Below are positions 1-6,142 of a stretch of DNA of 6,450 nucleotides, one piece after another; the first letter of the stretch is position 1, and each line of letters begins with the position of its first letter. Origin of the DNA: an uncultured Elusimicrobia bacterium (GTDB taxonomy: Bacteria; Elusimicrobiota; Elusimicrobia; UBA1565; UBA9628). The stretch covers positions 1 through 6,450 of the forward strand of contig CAIQSZ010000280.1 in the NCBI GenBank assembly GCA_903874575.1, read 5' to 3'. The notes under the pieces were generated by a model that searched no databases, had not been told where the DNA came from, and saw only the letters and a list, made by a program, of their open reading frames with translations. The translations under genes and the position numbers were made by a program.

Positions 1-241
1 GGCAGCCGGTGACGACCAGACGCGCGGCGGGGTTGCGGCGCGACACGCGGCGCAGGAGCGCCAGCGCCTCGCGGTCGGCCTGCGCGGTCACGGTGCAGGT
101 GTTGACCACGCACACGTCCGCGTCCTCGAAGCTCTCCGCCCGCGCCGCGCCGCCCGACGACAGCGACGCCCTCAGCGCGTCGCTCTCGGCCTGGTTGACG
201 CGGCAGCCGAACGTCTTGATCCAGACCTTCGGCGACGTCAC
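1..241 (-). CDS. mtaB: tRNA (N6-threonylcarbamoyladenosine(37)-C2)-methylthiotransferase MtaB, N-terminal part (3' end beyond window)
   Basis: MtaB is a radical-SAM methylthiotransferase that turns t6A37 into ms2t6A37 in tRNAs reading ANN codons. Only the first 80 codons lie in the window, covering the N-terminal UPF0004 domain. Its three conserved cysteines, which bind the auxiliary [4Fe-4S] cluster, are visible at residues 13 (in KTFGCRVNQAESD), 49 (in VVNTCTVTAQAD) and 80 (in VVTGC). The NTCTVT sequence favours MtaB over MiaB or RimO, which usually read NTC-x-VR or similar. The radical-SAM CxxxCxxC motif and TRAM domain would lie outside. The GTG start is chosen because it makes a 4-base GTGA overlap with the stop of the upstream membrane-protein gene and places the first cysteine at the usual distance from the N-terminus. 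No strong Shine-Dalgarno precedes it, so translational coupling is likely. Position at the end of a dnaK-dnaJ-rsmE run matches the Bacillus yqeV (mtaB) context. MtaB versus another family member is fairly secure. Confidence 0.88.
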   Translation of the reverse strand, partial: MTSPKVWIKTFGCRVNQAESDALRASLSSGGAARAESFEDADVCVVNTCTVTAQADREALALLRRVSRRNPAARLVVTGC

Positions 242-741
242 TGAGGCAAGGCGGAGATCAGTTCGGCCTTGAGGCCGTCCAGGCTGGGCCAGCGCAGGAC
301 CAGGTAGGCGTAGAACAGCGCCGCCGGCCCCAAGTCGACCCAATAGACCGGACGCGCGCGCAGGGCGCCGTTGAGCGCCGCGATCAGGCACGCGACGCAG
401 CCTATCAGCGCCGCGCCCTCGCGCATGGCGGTGCGGACGATGAACGCGCGCAGCACGACCGCGTCCACGCTGCCGGCGTCCGCGCGCCTCAACTGGGCCT
501 TCCAGACGACGTCCGACGCGAAGATCGCCAGCACCGCGGCGGCCGCCGCGAAGGCGGTCGCCAGGTTGACCAGCCGGATTTCCTCGGGCGACGGCGACCT
601 CCGGGACTGGAAGCACGTAAGCGCGATCATCCCGATGAGCAGCGCCGTGCTCGCGCCCGTCCCGGCCGCGATCACGCGCGCCAGCCCGACGGTCCTGGCG
701 GAAAGCTTCTCGGCGGCCTCGCGGCCGGTCAAGGGACTCAT
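238..741 (-). CDS. Hypothetical four-helix integral membrane protein (167 aa)
   Basis: I do not recognise this protein. The frame stays open far upstream into rsmE, but the supported start is the ATG whose ATGA overlaps the rsmE stop, giving 167 residues. By eye there are four hydrophobic segments, at about residues 23-43, 57-75, 109-127 and 132-150. The N-terminus, with R7, K12, R16 and R22, and the Arg/Lys-rich central loop (81-108, including KAQLRRAD and VRTAMREG) suggest both ends are cytoplasmic. A conserved-looking REG precedes helix 3, and a short polar tail (about 151-167) ends the protein. I see no signal peptidase site, no enzymatic motif and no metal-binding pattern; the three cysteines (43, 115, 118) lie in the membrane segments. 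It overlaps rsmE by 4 bp upstream and mtaB by 4 bp downstream, so it is almost certainly co-translated with both. A role in membrane stress sensing is conceivable, but only its location suggests that. Confidence 0.8.
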   Translation of the reverse strand: MSPLTGREAAEKLSARTVGLARVIAAGTGASTALLIGMIALTCFQSRRSPSPEEIRLVNLATAFAAAAAVLAIFASDVVWKAQLRRADAGSVDAVVLRAFIVRTAMREGAALIGCVACLIAALNGALRARPVYWVDLGPAALFYAYLVLRWPSLDGLKAELISALPQ

Positions 742-1511
742 AGGCCTGCGAACTCGTATTGGACGAGGGTGACGGCGGCGGCCGCCGCGGTGTCGGCGCG
801 CATGACGCGCGGGCCCATGCCGAAGACCACGGTCTCCAGGGACTCGGCCAGCTCGATCTCCTCTTCGCTGAAGCCCCCCTCCGGCCCGATGAACAGATGG
901 ATGTCCAGGCTGTCCGCGCCGCGCTTCTGGTCGGCCTCGCGCAGGGCCAGGCGCAGGTTCTCCGCCGCCACCGCGCCCTTCATGCCCTCCCAGGCGAGCA
1001 GAATGAGCCCCTGGTCCTTGCAGGCGCGGATCGCGTCGCGAAACTGCGCGGGCTCGCGCACCGGCGGCAGCTCCGCCCGGCCGCACTGCTTGGCCGCGGC
1101 CATCACCACGCGCGCCCAGCGGTCCCGTTTGGCCCGCGTGCGCTCGACCTCGTGCAGGAGCACGACGGTCCGCGGCGTCAACAGCGGCACGATCGAGGCC
1201 ACGCCCAGCTCGGTCGCCTTCTCCAGCGCGTAGTCCCAGTGGCCGGCCTTCAGCAGGCCCAGGTAGAGGTGCAGCTTCACGGGGCTGCGGACGTCGTCGG
1301 CCTGCAGCGTCGCGGTGAGCCGGCCGCCAACCGTGCCGTCGGCCTCGATGCGCTCGATCACCCCCTCGAAGCGCCCGCCCCGCCCGTCGAACAGCGCCAG
1401 CGACTGGCCCGGGGCGTAGCGCAGGACCTTCGTCACGTGGAACGCCTCGGGTCCCGTCAGGCGGAACGCCTTCTTCTGGATGTCCTCGGGCGCGACGAAG
1501 AACTGGGGCAT
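738..1511 (-). CDS. rsmE: 16S rRNA (uracil(1498)-N(3))-methyltransferase RsmE
   Basis: RsmE methylates N3 of U1498 in helix 44 of 16S rRNA, using S-adenosylmethionine, in assembled 30S subunits. The 257-residue length fits the family (about 240-260). Residues 1-75 form the PUA-like RNA-binding domain, with HVTKVLRYAPGQ at 25-36 and LFDGRGG at 40-46. The C-terminal SPOUT/trefoil-knot domain follows: LEKATELGVASIVPLLTPRT (96-115), AAAKQCGRAELPPV (138-151), FIGPEGGFSEEEIELA (207-222) and GPRVMRADTAAAAAV (233-247), which form the SAM site. Two family motifs are altered: the usual EQS-x-R reads KQCGR, and the usual RTETA reads RADTA (E to D). Both look like tolerated variants in an otherwise intact protein. 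Start: ATG preceded by an AAGGAG site lying inside the last dnaJ codons, 8 bp after the dnaJ stop. Its stop overlaps the start of the membrane-protein gene. The same gene sits downstream of dnaJ in many bacteria, usually with prmA between them, which is missing here. Confidence 0.95.
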   Translation of the reverse strand: MPQFFVAPEDIQKKAFRLTGPEAFHVTKVLRYAPGQSLALFDGRGGRFEGVIERIEADGTVGGRLTATLQADDVRSPVKLHLYLGLLKAGHWDYALEKATELGVASIVPLLTPRTVVLLHEVERTRAKRDRWARVVMAAAKQCGRAELPPVREPAQFRDAIRACKDQGLILLAWEGMKGAVAAENLRLALREADQKRGADSLDIHLFIGPEGGFSEEEIELAESLETVVFGMGPRVMRADTAAAAAVTLVQYEFAGL

Positions 1512-1519
1512 GGGAAATT

Positions 1520-2644
1520 CTACTCCTTTCCGAAGATGCGGCCGAACACGCCCGGCTCTTCCTTGCCCTCGCCCTCGAAAGACGCGCGCAGCTGCTCGAA
1601 CAGCTCGCGCTGGCGCGCGGTGAGGTCGCGCGGCACGTCGACGCGGACGGCGACCAGCAGGTCGCCGCGGCCGCGGCCGTGAAGCTTGGGCATGCCCTTC
1701 TCGCGCACCCGGAAGGTCGCGCCGGTCTGGACGCCGGAGGGGATCTTCACCTTCATGGGCTCGCCGTCGATGGTCGGCACGTCGACGGCTCCGCCCAGGG
1801 CGGCGGTCGCGACGTCGATGGGCGCGTGGACGGTGAGATCGTCCTCGCGGCGCTCGAAGCGCGGGTCGGGCTTAATCTTGACGGAAACGTACAGGTCTCC
1901 GTTCTCGCCGCCGTGCGGGGCGGCCTCGCCCTCTCCTGAAATGCGCAGGGTCGCGCCGTCGTAGATGCCGGGCGGAAGCTTGATCTTGAGGTCGGCCTCC
2001 TTGCGCACGCGGCCCTGGCCGCGGCAGTCCTTGCACGGGTCCTCGACGACTTGTCCCTCGCCGCCGCACTTCGGGCAGGTCTGCGCCATCGAGAAGAAGC
2101 CCTGGGACAGCTGGACGCGGCCGGAGCCGCGGCAGGTCGCGCAGCGCTTCGGCGAGGAGCCGGCCTTGGCGCCGCTGCCCCGGCAGGTCGCGCAGGTGTG
2201 CGCGCGGGCGAACTTCAGCGGGATCTGGCCGCCGTTGAAGGCCTCCTCCAGGGAGATCTCGGTCTCGTACTTCAAGTCGGCGCCGTGGGCCCGGCGCCGG
2301 CCCCCGCCGCGCCCGCCGCGCCCGCCGCCGCCGAAGAAATTTTCGAACAGGTCGCCGAAGACGTCGTTGACGTCCGCGCCCTCGAAGCCCGACCCGCCGC
2401 CGAAGCCCCCCGACGCGCCGGCGTTGACGCCCGCCTCGCCGTACTGGTCGTAAAGACGGCGCTTCTTCGGATCGGACAGCGCCTCGTACGCGCCGCCGAT
2501 CTTCTTGAACTTTTCCTCCGAGGCCTTGTCGCCCGGGTTGCGGTCCGGGTGATGCTTCATGGCCAGCTTCCGGTACGCGCTCTTGATCTCCGCGTCCGTC
2601 GCGTTGCGCGCCACGCCCAGCAGCGAGTAGAAATCTTCAGCCAT
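1520..2644 (-). CDS. dnaJ: Chaperone protein DnaJ (class I Hsp40)
   Basis: DnaJ is the cytosolic co-chaperone that delivers unfolded clients to DnaK and stimulates its ATPase. The 374-residue protein has the full class I layout. The J domain is residues 1-70 with the catalytic HPD at 32-34. A Gly/Phe-rich linker spans about 72-118 and contains DVNDVFGDLFENFFG, a DIF-like motif, followed by an Arg-rich GRGGRGGGRRR stretch. The zinc-binding domain has all four CxxCxGxG repeats: CATCRGSG (151-158), CATCRGSG (168-175), CPKCGGEG (190-197) and CKDCRGQG (204-211). Client-binding beta-domains CTD I/II follow to about residue 345, then a short C-terminal tail. It starts 26 bp after dnaK. The only upstream purine stretch is GGGTGAG very close to the ATG, a weak Shine-Dalgarno that may limit DnaJ relative to DnaK. 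CbpA is excluded because it lacks the zinc domain. No key residue is missing. Confidence 0.97.
   Translation of the reverse strand: MAEDFYSLLGVARNATDAEIKSAYRKLAMKHHPDRNPGDKASEEKFKKIGGAYEALSDPKKRRLYDQYGEAGVNAGASGGFGGGSGFEGADVNDVFGDLFENFFGGGGRGGRGGGRRRAHGADLKYETEISLEEAFNGGQIPLKFARAHTCATCRGSGAKAGSSPKRCATCRGSGRVQLSQGFFSMAQTCPKCGGEGQVVEDPCKDCRGQGRVRKEADLKIKLPPGIYDGATLRISGEGEAAPHGGENGDLYVSVKIKPDPRFERREDDLTVHAPIDVATAALGGAVDVPTIDGEPMKVKIPSGVQTGATFRVREKGMPKLHGRGRGDLLVAVRVDVPRDLTARQRELFEQLRASFEGEGKEEPGVFGRIFGKE
1523..1528 (-). promoter_or_regulatory. Ribosome binding site of rsmE, overlapping the dnaJ 3' end
   Basis: AAGGAG on the minus strand forms the last two dnaJ codons (Lys-Glu) and lies just before the TAG stop, 11 nt before the rsmE ATG. 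It supports the rsmE start at 1511 and coupled translation with dnaJ. Confidence 0.7.
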
Positions 2645-2670
2645 GTCTCACCCGGACCGAACCCGCGGCC

Positions 2671-4518
2671 CTACTTCGGTTCCTTGTCGTCGACGACTTC
2701 GGCGTCCACGACCCCGTCGGCCGACTTCGGCGCGCCCTCGGCCGCCGCGCCCGCCCCGGCCTTCGCCTGCTCGGCCTTGTACATCTCCTCGGCCAGCTTA
2801 TGGGACGCCTTGAGCAGGGCTTCCTTGGCCGTGTTGATGGCCGCGACGTCCTCGCCCTTCAGCGCCTCCTTCATTTCGGAGACGGCGCGGTCGATGTTCT
2901 GGCGGTCCTCGGCGGACACCTTGTCGCCGTGGTCCTTGAGCGCCTTCTCCGCGGAGAACAGGAGCGTGTCGGCCTCGTTCTTGGCCGCAACCTTCTCCTT
3001 GAACTTCTTGTCCTCCTCGGCGAACTGCTCGGCCTGCTTGACGAACTTCTCGATCTCGGCCTTGTCCAGCTTGGTCGACGCGCTGATGGTGATGTGCTGG
3101 GCCTTCTTGGTGCCCAGGTCCTCGGCCTTGACGCTGAGGATGCCGTTGGCGTCGATGGAGAACGTCACCTTGATCTGCGGCGTGCCGCGCGGCGCCGGCG
3201 GGATGCCGTCCAGGTCGAACTTGCCCAGCGGGACGTTGTCGGTGGCCTTGGGCCGCTCGCCCTGCAGGACGTGGACGGTGACCGCGGGCTGGTTGTCCGC
3301 GGCGGTCGAGAACACCTGGGACTTCTCGACGGGGATGGTCGTGTTGCGCTCGATGACCGGAGTCATCACCCCGCCCAAGGTCTCGATGCCCAGCGTCAGG
3401 GGCGTGACGTCCAGCAGCAGGACGTCCTTGACCTCGCCGGTGAGGACGGCGGCCTGCACGGCCGCGCCGGAGGCGACGCACTCCATGGGGTCGATGCCCC
3501 GCTCCAGCTTCTTGCCGACGTAGTCCTCGACGAACTTCTGCACGATCGGCATGCGCGTGGGCCCGCCGACCAGGATGACCCGCGTGATGTCGGAGGCCTT
3601 GAGCTTGGCGTCGTTGAGGGCCTGCTCGATGGACGTCTTGCAGCGCTTCACGATGGGCTCGACGATGGTCTCCAGCTTCGCGCGGCTGATCTTCATGGCC
3701 AGGTGCTTGGGCGCGTTGTCGACCGCGGTGAGGTAGGGCAGGTTGATGTCGGTCTCGAAGGTGGTGGACAGCTCGATCTTCGCCTTCTCGACGGCCTCGC
3801 GCACGCGCTGGGTCGCCATGGGGTCCTTGCGCACGTCCGCGCCGGTCTCCTTCTTGAACTCGCCCGAGACGAAGTCGAGCAGGGCGTTGTCCATGTCGGT
3901 GCCGCCCAGCTGGGTGTCGCCGGAGGTGGACACGACCTCGAAGACGCCGCCGCCGAAGTCCATCACGGTCACGTCGAGCGTGCCGCCGCCCAGGTCGAAC
4001 ACCATGATCTTCTCGTCCTTGCCCTTCTTGTCGATGCCGTACGCCAGGCACGCCGCCGTCGGCTCGTTGACGATGCGCACGACCTCCAGGCCCGCGATGG
4101 TGCCCGCGTCCTTGGTGGCCTGGCGCTGGTTGTCGTTGAAGTACGCGGGGACGGTGATGACCGCCTTCTCCACCTTGTCGCCGAGGAACGCCTCCGCGTC
4201 GCGCTTCACCTTCTGGAGGAGGAACGCCGAAAGCTGCTGCGGCGTGTACTCCTTGCCGTCCGGAGCCTTGAAGTGGAAGTCCTGGCCCATCTTGCGCTTG
4301 AAGGCCATGAAGGTGCCTTCCGGGTTGGCGACGGCCTGCCGGCGCGCCGGCTCGCCGACGAGAAGCTGGCCGTCCTTGGCGAACGCCACATAGGACGGGA
4401 ACGCCTTGCCGCCGACGCTGGTGCCCTCGGCCGACGGGATGATGGTGGGCTTGCCGCCTTCCATCACCGACGCCGCCGTGTTCGAAGTGCCTAAGTCGAT
4501 TCCGATGATCTTGCTCAT
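2671..4518 (-). CDS. dnaK: Chaperone protein DnaK (Hsp70), short-NBD type
   Basis: DnaK is the ATP-dependent cytosolic Hsp70 that binds and releases unfolded polypeptides with DnaJ and GrpE. The 615-residue protein is complete. The nucleotide-binding domain (about 1-362) has phosphate-1 GIDLGTSNT (6-14), a catalytic lysine in FKRKMG (K74), NEPTAACLAYG (151-161), phosphate-2 FDLGGGTLDVT (174-184), GDTQLGGTDMD (200-210, with the Thr that is autophosphorylated in E. coli at 202) and adenosine motif VILVGGPTRMP (314-324). The hydrophobic linker VLLLDV is at 366-371. The substrate-binding beta-domain runs to about 485, then a helical lid and an Ala/Gly-rich tail ending VVDAEVVDDKEPK. Compared with E. 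coli DnaK as I remember it, about 23 residues are missing after the FKRKMG segment, as in Gram-positive and archaeal DnaK. Four residues are gained in the AEGTSVGGKAFPS loop (30-42). A strong GGAGG site precedes the ATG, 13 bp after grpE. It is expected to be induced by heat through HrcA. Confidence 0.98.
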   Translation of the reverse strand: MSKIIGIDLGTSNTAASVMEGGKPTIIPSAEGTSVGGKAFPSYVAFAKDGQLLVGEPARRQAVANPEGTFMAFKRKMGQDFHFKAPDGKEYTPQQLSAFLLQKVKRDAEAFLGDKVEKAVITVPAYFNDNQRQATKDAGTIAGLEVVRIVNEPTAACLAYGIDKKGKDEKIMVFDLGGGTLDVTVMDFGGGVFEVVSTSGDTQLGGTDMDNALLDFVSGEFKKETGADVRKDPMATQRVREAVEKAKIELSTTFETDINLPYLTAVDNAPKHLAMKISRAKLETIVEPIVKRCKTSIEQALNDAKLKASDITRVILVGGPTRMPIVQKFVEDYVGKKLERGIDPMECVASGAAVQAAVLTGEVKDVLLLDVTPLTLGIETLGGVMTPVIERNTTIPVEKSQVFSTAADNQPAVTVHVLQGERPKATDNVPLGKFDLDGIPPAPRGTPQIKVTFSIDANGILSVKAEDLGTKKAQHITISASTKLDKAEIEKFVKQAEQFAEEDKKFKEKVAAKNEADTLLFSAEKALKDHGDKVSAEDRQNIDRAVSEMKEALKGEDVAAINTAKEALLKASHKLAEEMYKAEQAKAGAGAAAEGAPKSADGVVDAEVVDDKEPK

Positions 4519-4522
4519 GATG

Positions 4523-4527
4523 CCTCC
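4523..4527 (-). promoter_or_regulatory. Ribosome binding site of dnaK
   Basis: The minus strand reads TTTGGAGG, then CATC, then the dnaK ATG. The GGAGG core is a perfect anti-Shine-Dalgarno match in the 13-bp grpE-dnaK gap, although the 4-nt spacer is short. It is stronger than the weak purine run before dnaJ, consistent with DnaK being made in larger amounts than DnaJ. Confidence 0.75.
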
Positions 4528-4531
4528 AAAG

Positions 4532-5044
4532 TTAAGACGACTTCTTCTGCAGGCGCACCTTCGCGGTGCGCAGAACCTTCTCGTCGAGGAGGTAGCCGGC
4601 CTGAAGCACGTCGGCCACGGCGCCTTCCTCCACCCCCGGCCTGTCCACGAAACCGAACGCCTCGTGGTAGTTCGGGTCGAACTCCTTGCCCAGCGGCTCG
4701 ACCCGCGTCACGCCTTCTTCCTTGAACAGCTTGTCGAACTCGCGGAAGATCGCGTCCATGCCCTTGGCCAGCGGCGTGTCCGCGTGCCCCGTCAGCACTT
4801 CCTGGTGCGCGTGCTTCAACAGATCGAACAACGGCAGCAGCTTGCCCAGCACCTCGCCTCGCCCCGACTTGAACCACTCCGGCTTCTCGCGGTCCACCCG
4901 CTTGCGGTAGTTTTCGAACTCCGCCTTCAGCCGCAGAAGCTGGTTGAAATAATCGGGCTCGGGCGCCTTGGCCGCCTCCGGCGCCTCCGCGACCGCTTCG
5001 GCGACCGCCTCGGCGCGGGCCTCGTCCTTGGGCTCCTTGCTCAC
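4532..5044 (-). CDS. grpE: Nucleotide exchange factor GrpE
   Basis: GrpE is a homodimeric cytosolic factor that releases ADP from DnaK and so resets the Hsp70 cycle. The frame is open far upstream into hrcA, but the supported start is a GTG (5044). It forms a GTGA overlap with the hrcA stop and has AGGAGG 7 nt upstream, giving 170 residues. Residues 1-30 are an acidic Ala/Glu/Pro tail with two AEAV repeats, likely disordered. The dimerising helix follows, with RLKAEFENYRKRVDREK at 38-54 and then LLPLFDLLKHA at 69-79. The C-terminal beta-domain that contacts the DnaK nucleotide-binding domain contains GVTRVEPLGKEFDPNYHEAF (111-130) and VLQAGYLLDEKVLRTAKVRL (146-165). The length is somewhat short (E. 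coli about 197), because the N-terminal tail and coiled coil are short. It lies between hrcA and dnaK, the standard order. Confidence 0.95.
   Translation of the reverse strand: MSKEPKDEARAEAVAEAVAEAPEAAKAPEPDYFNQLLRLKAEFENYRKRVDREKPEWFKSGRGEVLGKLLPLFDLLKHAHQEVLTGHADTPLAKGMDAIFREFDKLFKEEGVTRVEPLGKEFDPNYHEAFGFVDRPGVEEGAVADVLQAGYLLDEKVLRTAKVRLQKKSS
4991..5014 (-). repeat. Two 12-bp tandem units encoding AEAV-AEAV in GrpE
   Basis: On the plus strand the units GACCGCTTCGGC and GACCGCCTCGGC stand in tandem with one mismatch. They encode AEAV twice (GrpE residues 11-18), and a degenerate AEAP unit follows. The repeat lies in the probably disordered N-terminal tail, so copy-number change would probably be tolerated. 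Confidence 0.6.
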
Positions 5045-6135
5045 GTTTCGTCCTCCTCGTCCCACTCCTGCAGGCGGTTCTCGACGAGGCGGCCGACGTA
5101 GTCGACCAGCCCCATCATCCGCGAGTACTCCATGCGCTTGGAGCCCAGGATGCCCAGCACGCCGACCACGCGGTCGCCGTGGCGGTACACGTGCGTGACC
5201 AGGCTGGCGGCCTTCAGCTCCGGCAGGCCCGCCTCCTCGCCGATGTGCACGCGCACCCGCGCGCGCGCGGGCAGGCGGTCCCGGTTGCTCTCCTTGATCT
5301 CGCGCTCCAGCACCTCGGCCAGGCGCTCCTTCTCGCCGATCACGCGCATCAAGGACTGCACCTGCTTCAGGTCGCCGAACTGATCCGCGCGCGAAAGGAT
5401 GTTGTCGGCGCCGTCGATGTAAAGCGGCTCCGGCCCGGCCACGCGGCCGACCTCGCGGGCCAGCTCGCCCGCCAGGTCCGCCAGCGCCTGGAACTCGCGC
5501 TCCATCTGGCCCAGCTTCGACGTCACCGCCGCCTGCACGCGGTCGACCGCGCACCCGCGGACCTGCTCGTTGAGAAAATTATTAAGGATGACGAGCTGAC
5601 GCGGGGTCGGCGCGAATCCGAGAGGGATCGGCCAGTGCCGCACCATCCCGGAGTCGGTCACCATCACGCCCAGCACGTTCTTGCCGCCCAGCGAGATCAG
5701 CTCCAGGCGCCGGAGCGTCTGCTTCTTGGCGGGCGACGACAGCACCATCCCGGCGCCGTGCGACAACGCCGACAGGAGGCGGGAGGTCTCCACCAGCAAA
5801 GTGTCCAGCTCGCCGATGCGCCGCTTGTACTGCTCCTCGATGCGCTCTTTCTCCCCCGACGCCAGGCGCTGGGTGTCCGACAGATAGTCGACGAAAAAGC
5901 GATAGCCCTTGTCGGTCGGCTCGCGGCCCGCGGAGGTGTGCGGCTGGGCCAGATAGCCTTCGTTCTCCAGCTCCTGCAGGATGTTGCGGATGGTCGCGCT
6001 CGACAGGTCCAGCCCCGCCTCCTGCGCGATCAAGCCCGACGACACCGGCTTGGACGTGCGGATGTAATAGTGGACGATCCACTGGAGGAGGTGGCGCTTG
6101 CGCTGTTCGACGACCTCGGGCTTGAGTTGTCTCAT
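5041..6135 (-). CDS. hrcA: Heat-inducible transcription repressor HrcA
   Basis: HrcA is the cytosolic dimeric repressor of class I heat-shock genes. In the family it binds CIRCE operators and depends on the GroE chaperonin to stay active. The 364-residue protein shows an N-terminal winged helix-turn-helix (about 1-85) with PVSSGLIAQEAGLDLSSATIR (30-50) and the signature QPHTSAGREPTDKGYRFFVDYL (64-85). A linker helix and the GAF-like dimerisation domain with its inserted segment follow. The C-terminal block THVYRHGDRVVGVLGILGSKRMEYSRMMGLVDYVGRL (314-350) is typical of HrcA. The recognition-helix region reads RNILQELENEGYL, whereas many HrcA proteins have RNEMADLE-like residues there. This may matter because the operator is also altered. 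The ATG start follows the promoter and operator closely; no good Shine-Dalgarno is visible (GATAGCG precedes it). The stop overlaps the grpE start by 4 bp. The protein should repress its own operon through the operator just upstream. Confidence 0.96.
   Translation of the reverse strand: MRQLKPEVVEQRKRHLLQWIVHYYIRTSKPVSSGLIAQEAGLDLSSATIRNILQELENEGYLAQPHTSAGREPTDKGYRFFVDYLSDTQRLASGEKERIEEQYKRRIGELDTLLVETSRLLSALSHGAGMVLSSPAKKQTLRRLELISLGGKNVLGVMVTDSGMVRHWPIPLGFAPTPRQLVILNNFLNEQVRGCAVDRVQAAVTSKLGQMEREFQALADLAGELAREVGRVAGPEPLYIDGADNILSRADQFGDLKQVQSLMRVIGEKERLAEVLEREIKESNRDRLPARARVRVHIGEEAGLPELKAASLVTHVYRHGDRVVGVLGILGSKRMEYSRMMGLVDYVGRLVENRLQEWDEEDET
5052..5057 (-). promoter_or_regulatory. Ribosome binding site of grpE, within the hrcA 3' end
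   Basis: AGGAGG on the minus strand lies 7 nt (ACGAAAC) before the GTG at 5044, inside the codons for the acidic C-terminus of HrcA. It decides the GTG start of grpE over the longer open frame, which runs through hrcA. Confidence 0.8.
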
Positions 6136-6142
6136 CGCTATC

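Noticed and set aside
742..1086. Possible N-terminal extension of the membrane protein, with the open frame reaching back to 1086 through rsmE
   Set aside because: The extension would be an Arg/Gly-rich out-of-frame reading of rsmE. The ATG at 741 overlaps the rsmE stop in the usual 4-bp manner and starts the hydrophobic protein cleanly.
759..1682. Plus-strand open frame (307 codons) opposite rsmE and the dnaJ 3' end
   Set aside because: It is antisense to two clear genes, low-complexity and without motifs.
2290..2335. G+C-rich simple-sequence stretch in dnaJ
   Set aside because: It encodes the normal Gly/Arg-rich linker after the G/F region, and the frame is intact. It is not an independent repeat element.
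2051..3523. Plus-strand open frame (490 codons) across the dnaK/dnaJ junction
   Set aside because: Composition changes where the underlying minus-strand gene and its frame change, and there are no recognisable motifs. It is an antisense by-product of high G+C.
2798..4051. Second minus-strand open frame (417 codons) inside dnaK in another frame
   Set aside because: It is an Arg/Gly/His-rich out-of-frame reading of dnaK, a typical GC-skew artefact.
2800..4494. Long plus-strand open frame (564 codons) antisense to dnaK
   Set aside because: It is a shadow of strong third-position G/C bias in dnaK. The translation is low-complexity (Leu/Val/Arg/Gly/Asp-rich) with no domain pattern, and the opposite strand encodes an unmistakable DnaK.
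5045..5554. Possible N-terminal extension of GrpE, with the open frame reaching back to 5554 through hrcA
   Set aside because: It would be a low-complexity reading of hrcA. The GTG at 5044, with AGGAGG 7 nt upstream, gives a normal GrpE.
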